Source: Heliopora coerulea (Eukaryota > Cnidaria > Anthozoa > Scleralcyonacea > Helioporidae). From it: a DNA stretch of 64,000 nucleotides. Of this stretch, positions 32,063 to 43,644 are shown one piece after another; position 1 is the stretch's first letter; each line of letters opens with the position of its first letter. Under the pieces are notes generated by a model. It made no database searches. It was not told the origin of the DNA and saw only the letters and a program-made list of their open reading frames with translations. The stretch lies in the NCBI GenBank assembly GCA_030142905.1, contig JASJOG010000419.1:1-64000 (forward strand). Reading direction: 5' to 3'. The translations under genes and the position numbers were made by a program.

Positions 32063-32930
32063 ATACGTAGATACCATGGTGAATGGTAATTTAAGATAAA
32101 GTAGGAGAAGATGAAGAGTAATATACGCATTAAAGAGGTATACACAGTTACCAAAGACTGTTGGATAGTTTAGTTCTTAAAAGAACTGTTTGAAACTTAA
32201 AGAGGTAAAATTCTACGTCTTTGCTTAAGCCTCTTGACGAGATCTAAACGTTCCTTAGCTTGATCTGAAGCTTTTTTGTTATTAATTTGTCCAATGTACA
32301 TGCAGAATCTAATGAAGTCAAACTTGGATAAACTATGTTTGACCCTTAGCATTTCTCTGGAAGCCTGTCTCGTCAAACACCTGAGCCTACTCTCCTCTTT
32401 ACGGGGAAAAAGGCTACGGGGGAAAATGCGTTGTTGTAAGAACAGGATTGTGTTGTTGAAGGAATGATTGAGCTCGGGAGTTTGCTCCTAAGGATGTGAT
32501 GTTGCGAATTGCCAAGAGTAGAGCACGTCACACGTTGGTTATGGAAAAGGCATTCATGACGGATGATATTCATAAAGAGGAGAGTAGGCTCAGGTGTTTG
32601 ACGAGACAGGCTTCCAGAGAAATGCTAAGGGTCAAACATAGTTTATCCAAGTTTGACTTCATTAGATTCTGCATGTACATTGGACAAATTAATAACAAAA
32701 AAGCTTCAGATCAAGCTAAGGAACGTTTAGATCTCGTCAAGAGGCTTAAGCAAAGACGTAGAATTTTACCTCTTTAAGTTTCAAACAGTTCTTTTAAGAA
32801 CTAAACTATCCAACAGTCTTTGGTAACTGTGTATACCTCTTTAATGCGTATATTACTCTTCATCTTCTCCTACTTTATCTTAAACTACCATTCACCATGG
32901 TATCTACGTATTTAAAAACTGTGTTTAAAT
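32044..32930. mobile_element. 887-bp palindromic insertion with coding arms
   Basis: Two arms of 358 bp (32044-32401 and 32573-32930) are inverted copies with almost no differences, separated by 171 bp. Outer ends read ATTTAAACACAG. The element splits the endonuclease domain of LINE 1: coding resumes after 32930. Each arm, read inward to outward, contains the same open frame; on the right it runs from 32496 to 32777 and includes KFDFIRFCMYIGQINNKK and ends RRRILPL. I do not recognise the product. No clear target duplication was found. It resembles a fold-back transposon that has captured coding sequence. Confidence 0.82.
32496..32777 (+). CDS. Unknown 93-residue frame in palindrome arm
   Basis: The frame begins in the spacer and runs into the right arm. 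It is rich in K, R, L and S, predicted mostly helical, with a central KHSLSKFDFIRFCMYIG segment and a basic end (KRLKQRRRILPL). The mirror arm encodes the same 60-odd C-terminal residues on the minus strand (about 32197-32401). I recognise no domain. It could be a captured host-gene fragment or the only gene of the fold-back element; it could also be chance. Confidence 0.35.
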   Translation: MMLRIAKSRARHTLVMEKAFMTDDIHKEESRLRCLTRQASREMLRVKHSLSKFDFIRFCMYIGQINNKKASDQAKERLDLVKRLKQRRRILPL

Positions 32931-32941
32931 ACAAATTAATT

Positions 32942-35468
32942 ATTCAGGTACACATGATGTAACGACCACAACTGTAGAAGCCCTCTTGATTAAAGTAAAA
33001 CCAAGTAAAAGCGCTCATTTACTTTTGGGCTCTGTTTACAGACCACCAAATTCGGATGGAAGATCGTTTATAGGTTATTTAGAACATGCTTTAGCAACGA
33101 TACAACATGAGAGATTCGAGACAATAGTATTAGGAGATTTTAATCTTGACGTGAAATCTCGTGATAAAACGGCAATTACTAAAGATTTTCTCTATACTAT
33201 GCAGTTTTATGATTTGCACCAGTTAATACGGGAAGCTACACGAATTTCCAATCATTCAAGATCGCAAATTGATCTGTTTTTCACATCTAGATCAGAATTA
33301 TACATATCTGGTGTTAAGCAAGTGGATTTTTCAGACCATAATGCCATATTTGGAGTAAGAAAACTTCACCGATTTAAACTGCCACCCCCAAGGATAATTG
33401 AGGCTCGAAACTACAGAACGTTTGACAGTAATTTATTCAAGAGCGACTTAGAACATGTCCAGTGGGAATTATTAGAGCTTGAAGCTGACGTCGAAGAGGC
33501 CTGGATCTTCTTTAAAGATTTATTTAATTCCATTGCTGACGCTCATGTTCCTATGGTAAAGCGACGTGTTAGAGGTAAATCTCTACCGTGGATTTCGCCA
33601 AGTATCAGGGATTTAATGAAACAGCGAGAATTCTATCATTGCAAAGCTATTAAAACAAATAAGGAAATCTACTGGAGTACCTATAAAAGGCTCCGTAATG
33701 CAGTTACGCTAAAGCTCCGGAAGGAAAAAGAGAACTTTTATGTAACCAAGTTAACAGGAAAGCAAAGCTCAAAGGATATGTTGAAAATCCTTAAAGAAAT
33801 ATTGCCCAGTAATAAAAAACATGACTTAAATCCTAAATTAAAAAATTCAGAGTTAACAGCTGGGAAATTTAATCTTTTCTTTTCAAACGTTGCCTCACAA
33901 CTGTGTAACATATTTGGAAGAAGTCATCATCTACCAGATGTTGTTACTCCAAGAACAGAAGGAAACCTTATCCTGAAAGAAATAATCCCTGAGTTTATCT
34001 GTCGTGAGATATCCAAATTAAAACTGAACAAAGCAACAGGTCTTGACGGTATATCAGCAAGACTTCTTAAAGAAGCACGATCAATAATTGCGAAGCCACT
34101 TGCTTATTTAATTAACCAAACAATTAGGACTGGAAAAATACCCACAGATTGGAAGACAGCTAAAATAATCCCAGTTTTTAAATCAGGGAATAAAAACGAT
34201 GAAGATAACAACCACCCGATTTCAGTATTGCCCCTAATTTCCAAGATTATGGAACGTGCTGTTCAAATTCAATTATTAGAACATCTGTCGGTTAACAACA
34301 TACTGTATATATATATATCAGTCTGGATTTAGGAAGAAACATTCTACAGAAACAGCCCTAGCATATATCAATGATCGTATTCTGGGGAACATGAATAATG
34401 GTATGCTCACAGGAGCTATTTTTATTGACCTAAAGAAGGCTTTCGATCTTGTAGACCATGAATGCTTGCTTGACAAACTTGATCATTACGGAGTTCGTGG
34501 AGATAATTTGGTATGGTTTTGTGAATATCTGACTACAAGAATACAACAGACCTTGTACGAAAATGAATTATCTGAATATGGTCCTGTAGATTATGGTGTT
34601 CCCCAGGGGTCAATTCTGGGTCCTTTATTGTTTGTGTTATTTATCAACGACTTGCCAAATTGCTTGACCCACAGTTCAATTATGATGTATGCGGACGATA
34701 CTGTAATTCATATATGGTGGAACCTCAGCGACGCATTTAGCTAATTTATTACAACAGGATCTTAATAACGTGAAGAAATGGATGAAAGAAAATAAGCTGA
34801 TCGTGAACTGCTCAAAAACGAAATGTATGCTATTTGGTACAAGGCAAAAGCTGAATAAAGCAAGTGACTTTGAAATCAAATTGTGTGATCGACCACTGGA
34901 ACATGTGTCTACATTTAAATACCTCGGTGTTACATTTGACGAAAGAATGACATGGAAAGATCACACAGAAAGTATTTGTGTTAAATAAACGGTTGGGGCT
35001 TCTATCGCGAATCAGATCATGTCTTACGACAGATGCATCTAAATGTATCTTTAGCTCCTTGGTAAAGCCGTTGCTGGATTATGCCGACACAACATGGGAT
35101 CACTAAATGCTGGATGCAGTGAGAAATTACAGAGACTGCAAAACAAAGGAGCGAGAATAATACAACTAAGCTCGTCATCCAAGGAAGCCACATTAGAACT
35201 GAAACGGATTAACCTTGAAAACACTAGAATCATCCATAAGTGTATATTAGTTTTTAAATGTTTAAATGGGTTAGTGCCTGATTATTTTAATCATTATTTT
35301 ACTCTTAACAAATCTGTTCATCGATTAAATACCAGGGAAGCCAACGATATTTACCTTGTTAAATCCAAATTGGAATTATTTAAGAAATCCTTTGTTTACT
35401 CTGGAGCGAAAAATTTTAATAGTCTCCCAGCTTCTATTAAACAATCTAAATTTTTAAGTAATTTATAA
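32942..35468 (+). pseudogene. LINE 1 ORF2: endonuclease remainder and reverse transcriptase
   Basis: After the insertion, endonuclease motifs continue: GSVYRPPNS, VLGDFNLDV and FSDHNAIFGV (about 32990-33360). The RT follows with KATGLDGISARLL, SGFRKKHSTETALAY after a frameshift at about 34315, FIDLKKAFDLVDH (motif A), GVPQGSILGPLLFVLFINDL (B) and MYADDT (C, about 34690). A second frameshift follows, then CMLFGTRQKL and KYLGVTFDE. A third break at about 34987 separates the C-terminal part, which ends KKSFVYSGAKNFNSLPAS. The combination is typical of CR1/L2-type LINEs. It would copy element RNA at a nicked chromosomal target; this copy cannot be translated whole. Confidence 0.87.
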
Positions 35469-35654
35469 GTACTTTTAAAACACAGATCTATAAACATTTT
35501 TTAACATTTTAATGATTACCAGCTATATTGTCTAATTTTATATTATTGATAATTGTGTATGTGTCATTTTATATGCAGGGCCCCTCTGAATAACAGCCAA
35601 GTTGCTGAATGGGCTACTCTGCTAAAATAAAGCTTATCTTATCTTATCTTATGC

Positions 35655-36770
35655 AGCTGAAGAAAATGCAGTAAAACGATTGTTTTTGGACACTCTAGAA
35701 CCAAAAAAGAAGATGGGCAAATATGGAGAATATGATGCTTTTTAACGAGCAGAAATTGCAAAATGGGGACTTACGCATGGAATACGACCGGCGGCAAGAA
35801 AATATTCTGTACCGGAGTCCACTGTTCGTGGATTGATCAAATCTTATAATAAGGAAAAAACAGATAACAGAGAACTCGAGCAATTGCCAAGGAAGCATCA
35901 TGGAGCAAAAACTGTTTTACCCGAGAACATCGATGAGAAAGTTATCTCAATGACCAAAAGCATGAAAGCGGTGGGATATGTTGTCAATTACAACATTGCT
36001 ATTTCCATAGCGAAAGGAATCGTACTGGCTAATGACCGGTCAATGTTAAAGGAAAACGGAGGAAAGCTGGATTTCCACTATACATGGTGCCAGTCAATTT
36101 TCAGAAGATTGGGTTTCAGTAAACGCAGAGGAACAACTGCAAAACAACCCGTATCACCTGGCTTTTTGAAAGAAATTCGCTTCACGTTTTGTCAGTCTAT
36201 TAAAGAAGTGGTGAGTGCTTATGACGTGGTCGACAATCTGATCGTAAACATCGACCAGACTCCTTTGCCATTTGTCCTCATTAGCAAGTGCACAATGGAC
36301 AAGGTTAACGAGAAGTTTTTGCCGATAAGAGGTAGCGCTGATTATCGCCAAATTACTGGAACATTCTCAGCCACCGCGTCGGGCAAATTACTGCCAATTC
36401 AACTAATCTACCAGGGGAAAACAGATCGGTGCCACCCTAAATTCAACTTTCCAAAACAATTCCTCATTACCCACACGGAAAATCCTTGGTCAAATGAGAA
36501 GAAAGCAATGGAATTGATCAATCATGTTCTTATCCCCTATGTGAAGCAAATAAGAGAAGAGCTTGGTTTTCGCATCGGATGTTTTTACAGCACATTGGAC
36601 GGATGCAGTAAAAATGATCATTTCCGACGATAACGGCATGATGGTACCTGTTCCCAACAACATGACATGATACCTGCAACCCTTAGATTTAATGGTCAAT
36701 CGCTCTTGCAAAGCTTTTCTACGAAACCAGGCGCAAAAATGGTACTCAGAGCAAGTCCAAGCCTAAATAA
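35655..36770 (+). pseudogene. Pogo/Tigger-like DDE transposase, broken
   Basis: The homologous region opens at about 35710 (KMGKYGEYDAF, then an in-frame TAA at 35743) with an N-terminal helix-turn-helix (HGIRPAARKYSVPESTVRGL). It is open from 35833 to 36633. The first catalytic aspartate is in VNIDQTPLPF (about residue 143), followed by ITGTFSATASGKLLPIQLIY and ENPWSNEKKAMEL. Near 36600 the frame breaks; the C-terminal YLQPLDLMVN segment is visible at about 36672, with a stop just before it. These are hallmarks of the DDE_1 group (pogo, Tigger, jerky). No terminal repeats were identified. Confidence 0.8.
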
Positions 36771-36861
36771 TGAATGGTACTCAGCCCCATAAAGTGTGTG
36801 TTGACTTGAGAATGAGTGTGCTCAAACCACATAACGCAAAATGGGTAGTGCAGTTCTACGC

Positions 36862-37050
36862 GTTAGGGTTAGGGTTAGGTTTGGGTTAGGGGTGGGGGTA
36901 GGAGTAGGGTTAGGGGTTGGGGATGGGGTTGGGGTAAAGGTTGGGGTTGGGATTGGGTTTTGGGGGTTGGGTTTCGGGAGTTGGGTTTCAGGGGTTGGGT
37001 TAGGGTTAGGGGGGTTAGGGGTAGGGTTAGGGTTAGGATTAGTGTTAATG
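36862..37050 (+). repeat. Degenerate telomere-like (TTAGGG)n array
   Basis: Runs of GGGTTAGGGTTAGG and variants (GGGGTTGG, GGGTTTGG, GGGGTAGG) fill about 190 bp. The plus strand carries the G-rich strand. The array is imperfect, so it is old or grew by slippage. It abuts the 5'-truncated start of LINE 2. Confidence 0.9.
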
Positions 37051-37186
37051 TGGAAATGAAGAATTAATTGTCTTAGGGGATTTGAATTGTGATGTTAGTA
37101 AAACACCGCTTGATCATCAAGAATGAAAAATACAATTCTCATGTTCGCTCTATCATATTGATCAACTTATTGATGAGCCAACAAGA

Positions 37187-38112
37187 ATGACGCCGACATC
37201 AGCTTCTTTAATTGATTCAATATTAACTAACAAACCTGAAAAGATTTCCCAGTCAGGTGTTATTCACCTTTGGATATCTGATCATAGTTTGATTTATGCA
37301 GTAAGAAACCTTATATTGACAAAATCGGGAAAGACAACACCTATGGTTAGAGAAGTTAGAGATTTTAAAAATTTTGTGCAAAATGATTTTATTCACGATG
37401 TCTCGCAACTTCCTTGGGACATGGTAAACCAATTTGATAATCCAAACATAACTTGGCAAGAGTGGAAATCTTTTTTTCTTGAGGCTCTTGATAGCCATGC
37501 ACCTCTGTGGCAGAAGAGGTTGAAGGAGAATGGTATACCTTGGATTACCCTTCAAATTAAGCAGCGTATGAGAAAGAGGGGTTTCCACAAAAAAAAAAAA
37601 CAAGCAATAAGATATGATTATTAGCCACAATGGCTGTTGTATAAATCTGAGCGTAATAAAGTGAACATTGAGATCCGTAAGGCAAAATCTAAATATTTTT
37701 GTGAGAAAATCGAGGATAGCATATCTTCTAAAAATGTCAAAAAAAGTTGGTTTTTGATAAATACCATTTCGGGACGAAAACGTAAATCGACTAATGTAAA
37801 AGAGCTTCAAATTAATGATACAATTGTCTCAGTTGTAAAATTATTGCCAAATCCTTCAACGATTATTTTACAAATGTAAGAATGAAATTGGCTGCTGAGT
37901 CTGATCATCTTTATAATAATGTGGGTGATGACACAATCTCGTATGATCATTGCCCGGGGACTCGTTTTTATTTTTCTGATATCAGTGTGAGCAGTGTTGC
38001 CTTGCGTCTTCGGAATCTCAAAGTTTCTAAAGCAACCGGTATGGATAACATACCGATAAAAGCTCTCAGTGGTATCACACATCATTGCGCCATCGTTGAC
38101 TGTTTTATTTAG
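37187..38112 (+). pseudogene. LINE 2 ORF2: endonuclease end and linker, broken
   Basis: Three short frames in order carry IDEPTRMTPTSASLIDSI and ISDHSLIYAVR (last endonuclease motif), a basic linker (EIRKAKSKYFCEKIEDS) and the RT start KVSKATGMDNIPIKAL. A homopolymer A run at 37590-37600 and stops at 37622 and 37877 separate them. Confidence 0.78.
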
Positions 38113-39508
38113 GCAGACCCTTTACATAGGTATTTACATAAACGATTGGAAATTAGCACGAATATCTCCGATCTATAAAGCAGAGGACCGAAAAAAATGT
38201 GAAAATTACCGACCAATTTCGATTCTACCCACAATAAGTAAAGTATTTGAAAGAGAAGTTTTTACTCAAATATATAAATATCTGAATGACAACTCTTTAC
38301 TATCAAAATTCCAATCAGGATTTCGACCAAAACATGGAACCGTGGGCGCACTTATCCAGATGTGTGATCAATGGCTAAGTGACATGGATAGAGGAAAAAT
38401 AAATGGAGTTGTATTTTTGGACATTCGTAAAGTGTTTGACTCTGTTAACCATGATATTTTATTGAGAAAGCTTAAAAATCAATTTGGAATACAAGACACT
38501 GAATTACGATGGTTTGAGTCTTACCTAACGAATAGAGAGCAAGTATGTCTAGTGAATGGCCATACATCTTCACCAAGGAAAATAAGATGCGTTATTCCGC
38601 AGGGCTCAATATTGGGACCATTGTTATTTTTACTTTACGTAAATGACATGCCTGATTATCTGAAAAAAATAACTCCATATCTCTATGCAGATGATACACA
38701 AATTTCGTCTTCTTCAGAAGATGTTGAGACATTAATTCAGAATTTAAATAGTGATTTAAATAATATTCAGATGTGGCTTTTGAAAAATAAACCTCAACAC
38801 CATCCCACTAAAACAAAAGTGATGTTTGTTGGGTCATCTCATAATCTTATCAATAAAGTTGGCAATACACCAGTACTTATTAATAATACCCCTATTTTTC
38901 GAACCAGTAAATATACATGTTTAGGGGTGGATATTGATGAAAAATTAACATGGGGTGAACATATCGAGACAATATGCAGTGAAGTGAGTGCAGTAATTGG
39001 AGCTATGAGGCGTATAAAGCCCTACGTACCACCTGCAACTCTGCAAATAATTTATAAAGCACTGGTTCAACCTTATTTCGATTACTACTCCCCTCTGTGG
39101 GATAATTGTAGTAAAACACTTCAAGATAAATTACAAAAGTTTCAATGTCGTGCAGCTAGAATGATTTCTGGACTCAGTTACGACGTCAGATCGGCCGATG
39201 TCCTGGACGCTCTCGGTTGGCAAACACTTGATGTGAAACGATTAGAGAACAAATTGATATTGATGTACAAAATACTTAATAACCACACTGCCCCTAATCT
39301 AAGTGAACTTTTCTGTAAAAGAAATACAATTCAGAATAATTATAATTTACTTAGTAGCGATACATACCTATTCTTGCCTAAGCCTAATAGTGAATTTTTG
39401 AAGAAAAGTTTTCGATATAGTGGTGCCATGCAGTGGAATGATCTTCCTGAAGATTTTCGAAAGTCTGAAACTCTTTTTTATTTTGAAAAGAAAATACGCC
39501 TGATGTAA
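38069..39508 (+). CDS. LINE 2 reverse transcriptase block
   Basis: A 479-residue open block spans RT motifs 2 to 7 plus the C-terminus: NYRPISILPTISKVFE, FLDIRKVFDSVNHDIL (motif A; V replaces the usual A), IPQGSILGPLLFLLYVNDM (B), YLYADDT (C) and KYTCLGVDIDEKLTW. The C-terminal region has RMISGLSYDVRS and ends with the KKSFRYSGAMQWNDLP segment typical of CR1/L2 proteins. The first dozen residues are out of frame with the upstream pieces, so this is a fragment of a larger ORF2. The catalytic aspartates are present. Confidence 0.87.
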   Translation: MVSHIIAPSLTVLFRQTLYIGIYINDWKLARISPIYKAEDRKKCENYRPISILPTISKVFEREVFTQIYKYLNDNSLLSKFQSGFRPKHGTVGALIQMCDQWLSDMDRGKINGVVFLDIRKVFDSVNHDILLRKLKNQFGIQDTELRWFESYLTNREQVCLVNGHTSSPRKIRCVIPQGSILGPLLFLLYVNDMPDYLKKITPYLYADDTQISSSSEDVETLIQNLNSDLNNIQMWLLKNKPQHHPTKTKVMFVGSSHNLINKVGNTPVLINNTPIFRTSKYTCLGVDIDEKLTWGEHIETICSEVSAVIGAMRRIKPYVPPATLQIIYKALVQPYFDYYSPLWDNCSKTLQDKLQKFQCRAARMISGLSYDVRSADVLDALGWQTLDVKRLENKLILMYKILNNHTAPNLSELFCKRNTIQNNYNLLSSDTYLFLPKPNSEFLKKSFRYSGAMQWNDLPEDFRKSETLFYFEKKIRLM

Positions 39509-39700
39509 TTGTTGTTGGATCGCATCAATTTTCAACTTAAGTTTTTTAATCTTTATATAGTTTAACTTTGCTTATATTGCTTAACTTGTATATAGTTCAG
39601 TTTGTATATAGTTATTGTGTGACGCCCCTCGTGGAAAGCAGTTTATTATGTTGATCGAGGCTAGAGTGTGTAAATAAAGTTTTACCACCACCACCACCAT

Positions 39701-40145
39701 CCTCAACAGGGTGCGCGAAATTAAATCGCACGAATTTAAAGCTGAACGAAAATGAGTACCATGCGAATTTTAGTGCAAGTAAGGTATACAAGTAATGATA
39801 TAATTATATATTTTAAAAATTTTACATTCGCGCTCACGGTCAAGTAACGAATCCCAAAGTTGTGGCCCACTGTAAAAAAGAACTTTTGAGGTATTTGATC
39901 TTTGGAAATGGGGACTACATAGGAGTAGACCCTCTCAGGTTAAGATCAGTAACATCACTTTTGCGTTGCTTGATTTCTAATGTAAAACCACGGAAATTGT
40001 TCGCAGTTTAGGCCTGAAAGTATATGACTGTATCGTTATGACGCACTGTTTCTTCTGGTAATTTTTCCCCTAATTAATAAACAATTGATGCAGTTGTACA
40101 GAAGGATGTCTTATGACTTAGACCCATCTGTCGAGAAAGTAAACA
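39701..40145. other. Short spacer, no gene seen
   Basis: AT-rich sequence between the tail of LINE 2 and the first recognisable part of LINE 3; part may be the LINE 3 leader. Confidence 0.4.
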
Positions 40146-40209
40146 TACAGGAGTTGAGTAATCTGAATCTGAAGATCACACAACGGAAAGGCAGAGGGAC
40201 AAACACATT

Positions 40210-40722
40210 GGAACACGAAATCGACCATCAGTTGTGATTCTTGGAGATTCCATGACTAAATATTTAGATAAAAGAAGATTACAAAACGGTGTCATTAAAA
40301 ATGTCAACATCAAAACATTTCCTGGCGCAAAAACACAGGATATGAATTATTATACCAAACCAACTTTGGCAACAAAGCCTGACGCTATTATTATGCACGT
40401 GGGAACGAACGACATTAAAAACAGTACACCTGAAAGAGTAGCTGAGTCCATGCTGAAGCTTGGTAAAGATATTAAGCAGGAATGTGGTAATGTACAACTA
40501 ATTTTTTCAAATATCATAAAAAGAACTGATGATCTGAGCCTGAACACTAAGATAAGTCGTTGTAACAAATTACTTGAACTAGCATGCTCAGAACAAAGAT
40601 GGGGATTGATAAACAACGATAATATATGCCAAAAACATCTAAATAGTTATGGGGTACATCTTAATAAAAGTGGTACCGCGCAATTAGCTAAGAACATTAA
40701 AAATTATTTGAATAATAATTGA
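40210..40722 (+). CDS. LINE 3 ORF1, SGNH/GDSL hydrolase-like domain
   Basis: The frame opens after a stop at about 40163 and contains SVVILGDSMTKYLD (block I, the GDS serine), MHVGTNDIKN (block III, GTND) and GVHLNKSG (block V, histidine). These are the catalytic blocks of SGNH hydrolases, a fold found in ORF1 of CR1-type LINEs, where it may assist RNA handling. The domain is about 165 residues and looks intact. An N-terminal part (coiled coil or zinc finger in relatives) is not recognisable upstream, probably lost to the stop at 40163. Confidence 0.85.
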   Translation, partial: GTRNRPSVVILGDSMTKYLDKRRLQNGVIKNVNIKTFPGAKTQDMNYYTKPTLATKPDAIIMHVGTNDIKNSTPERVAESMLKLGKDIKQECGNVQLIFSNIIKRTDDLSLNTKISRCNKLLELACSEQRWGLINNDNICQKHLNSYGVHLNKSGTAQLAKNIKNYLNNN

Positions 40723-40800
40723 CTAGAAGAATTTAATAATAATGTCACTGGAGACCACACGGGCCCACTCAACTATCAAATAAGTGATGATGATAAAACA

Positions 40801-42752
40801 ATATATCCAAAACTTAAGGGATTTAAGATTGGTCTGTTGAATATTAATAGTTTGGTAAAACACATTGAAGAACTTAACGTATTTATCTCAAACTTGCCAT
40901 TCGATATACTTTGTATTAACGAAACCAGACTTGATAAATCTATCAATGATCTCCAGGTTAAATTAACTGGTTATGAAATTGTCAGACGAGATAGAAATCA
41001 ATCAGGTGGAGGTGTAGCTATTTATATACGGAGCTGTATCCCGTACATAAATAAAAACGACTTAATCCCAGAGGATGTGGAGGCCATTTGTTTAGAAATT
41101 AAAAAGCCGAAAGCAAAACCTTTATTGATTTCTACTTGGTATCGCCCTCCAAGTGCAAATTGTGAATTTTTTTCTCATTTTGAAAACTTCTTAAAAAAAT
41201 TGATAATGAGAAAAGTGAAGTTGTGATAACGGGTGACTTCAACTGTGACTTTCTCAAAACGGTTGATCACAACAACAACAACCTAAATCGACTCAGAGAT
41301 CTCATTGACATTTATCAATTACAGCAACATATAGAGACTCCCACAAGAATAACTTCCTCAACAGAAACACTATTGGATATTGTGATCACTAGAAGTGATG
41401 ACAATAAAACAAGTGATTCTGGTGTAATTGAGATTGGAATAAGCGATCACAGTATGGTATATATTTGTAGAAAAATTAGCGTTCCTCGACAAGAACCTAA
41501 AATTGTAGAAACAAGGCAATTTAAAAACTTTAACACCATACAATTTCAAAATAATTTAGAACAAGCTCTTAAATCCTTCACGTATAATTCTGACCCAAAC
41601 CAAGCTTGGAGTGAGTGGAAATCAATCTTTCTTAAGATTGCGGATATCCATGCCCCGTGTCGTACTAGAAAAGTGAAAAGCGAATTTAGCCCATGGCTAA
41701 ATGAAAGTATTAAGAAACTGAGCCACCATAGAGATTTCCTTAAAAAGAAAGCAATACAACTAAATTCACCTACCTGTTATGAAGCATACAAAAGATGTAA
41801 AAATCAGGTTACTTCACTTATTAGGGAAACTAAAGCATCATATTTTAAAATAAATTTAGAAAATTGCACAAATAATAAAGATGGCTGGAAATACATTAAC
41901 GAACTGCTCAATAGGAAATCACAAACCACGACTATTAAAGAAATTGAAGTTGATGAAAGAATAATTACAGGAAATCAGAATATAGCCAATGAATTTAATA
42001 AATTCTGTTGCGAGATTGGGCCAAAACTTTGCGAGGACATACCACCAAATAATATTGACCCTTTGCAATGGGTATCACCTAGTGATAGGGAATTTTCTTT
42101 TAGACTAATATCTGAAAGTGAACTGATTAAGGTCTTAGAGAGGTTGAAATTATCTAAAGCATCTGGCCTGGATAAAATTACTAACAAATTACTAAAGGCA
42201 GCAGGACATACTGTTTGTGAAACTTTATTATATATTTTCAATTTAGTTCTAGCTACTGGTATATTCCCCGATGATCTAAAAATAGCTAAAGTAACCCCTA
42301 TTTATAAAGAGGGGGATAAAAAGAACTGTGGAAATTACAGACCTATTTCGGTTCTACCAGTTATTGCCAAAATCATGGAAAAACTTATATACGACCAATT
42401 AAGTAAATTTTTGAATGATAACAATATTATCTCAAAACAACAATCAGGATTTCGTCAGTATCATTCCACAGAAACGTCTTTATTGCAAACAACAGACAAA
42501 TGGCTGATGAACATGGACAAGGGTTTAATTAATGGTGTATTGTTCCTCGACCTAAAAAAAGCGTTTGATACCGTAGATCATCAAATACTTTTATCTAAGC
42601 TTGAACTATATGGCGTAAAAAACCAGGCTCTTGGTCTGTTTAAATCATATTTAGATAACAGAATGCAAATCTGTATACTAGAAGGTATAAAGTCAATGTG
42701 GTGTTCCACAAGGATCAAATCTAGGACCATTATTGTTTTCCCTCTACATTAA
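40801..42752 (+). pseudogene. LINE 3 ORF2: endonuclease and first half of RT
   Basis: The endonuclease begins KIGLLNINSLVKHIEEL, then CINETRLD, GGGVAIYIRS and TWYRPPS. At about 41190-41225 an A-rich run breaks the frame, and VITGDFNCDF, TLLDIVITRS and IGISDHSMVY continue in a second frame. The RT follows with KLSKASGLDKITNKLL, NYRPISVLPVIAKIME, QSGFRQYHSTETSLLQ and FLDLKKAFDTVDH (motif A). The frame is lost at about 42690, just before motif B. All endonuclease catalytic segments are recognisable. Confidence 0.88.
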
Positions 42753-43644
42753 TGACCTTCCTAACTGTCTTCAAAATACTCAAGCCTCGATGTTTGCAGA
42801 TGATACCAACTTATCTAGTTCAGGAACTTCACCAACTGACATTGAAAACAAAATCAATGCAGATCTACATAATGTCAATACTTGGCTAACAGCAAACAAA
42901 TTGACTTTAAATATTAAAAAAACAGAGTTTATGCTAATAGCATCAAAAGAGAGACTAAAGCAATTCACTGAAACTCCAAATATTATAATCGGAAGGCATG
43001 CAATTAAGCTAGTAAAAAATAAGAAAGTATTAGGAATTATTCTTGATGAAGAGTTAAAATGGAATGAACACAATGATGAACAGTGCAAAAAGATATCTAA
43101 ATCTATTTGTTTATTAAGAAAATCAAAACAATATGTAAACCAAAATGCACTGATGAATATTTATAACTCACTAGTCCTACCTCATTTCACTTACTGTTCT
43201 ACAGTATGGAATGATGGTGGTCGTACACACTTGAATAAGCTGTACAAATTGCAGAAAAGAGCTGCCCGTGTTATAACGGGATCTAGTTACGATGTTAGGT
43301 CAAAGGAAATTTTTGCTGATTTGGGATGGGCTCCGATTGAAAACATTTTAAAGAAACGGGAAGTAAACATTACTTTTAAAGCACTACAAGGACAATTACC
43401 AGAATATATATCTGAAATGTTTAATATCAGAAATAATGCTATGTATCAACTAAGAAGCAACGATCGAAAACTTCACTTAAATAAACCTAATACAGATTTC
43501 ATGAAAAAGTCCTTCTCATATAGGTCAGCGGCTGCATGGAACAAATTGCCTCGCGATATAGTTTCTGAGTATCAAACTCTGTCTACGACAAGATTTAAAA
43601 ATCTAATTGATCACTATTTCCAAAATTTAGAAAACAATAATTGA
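42695..43644 (+). pseudogene. LINE 3 ORF2: second half of RT and C-terminus
   Basis: In a third frame motif B (GVPQGSNLGPLLFSLYINDL) at about 42700 leads into MFADDT (motif C), FMLIASKERL and KVLGIILDEELKW. The C-terminus reads RVITGSSYDVRSKEIF and ends KKSFSYRSAAAWNKLPRD before a stop at 43644. About 300 bp of 3' untranslated sequence and the A-rich tail follow. Confidence 0.88.

Larger units (their letters stand above)
31627..35650 (+). mobile_element. LINE 1: CR1/L2-like retrotransposon, interrupted
   Basis: An apurinic endonuclease and a reverse transcriptase are encoded in order on the plus strand, followed by AATAAAG and a (TCTTA)n tail at about 35630-35650. The element is interrupted by a palindromic insertion (32044-32930) and has frameshifts at about 34315 (TA-repeat expansion), 34722 and 34985. 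It is dead as a source of protein. The 3' tail abuts the pogo-like transposase remnant. Confidence 0.85.
37051..39700 (+). mobile_element. LINE 2: 5'-truncated CR1/L2-like element
   Basis: The element starts within the endonuclease domain (ELIVLGDLNCDVSK at about 37058), directly after the telomere-like array, and runs through reverse transcriptase to AATAAAG and a short (CCA)n tail at about 39675-39700. Frame breaks occur at about 37110, 37624, 37850-37880 and 38090; a long intact block follows. Confidence 0.87.

Noticed and set aside
36841..37059. 72-codon glycine/valine-rich frame
   Set aside because: It is the translation of the degenerate TTAGGG array.
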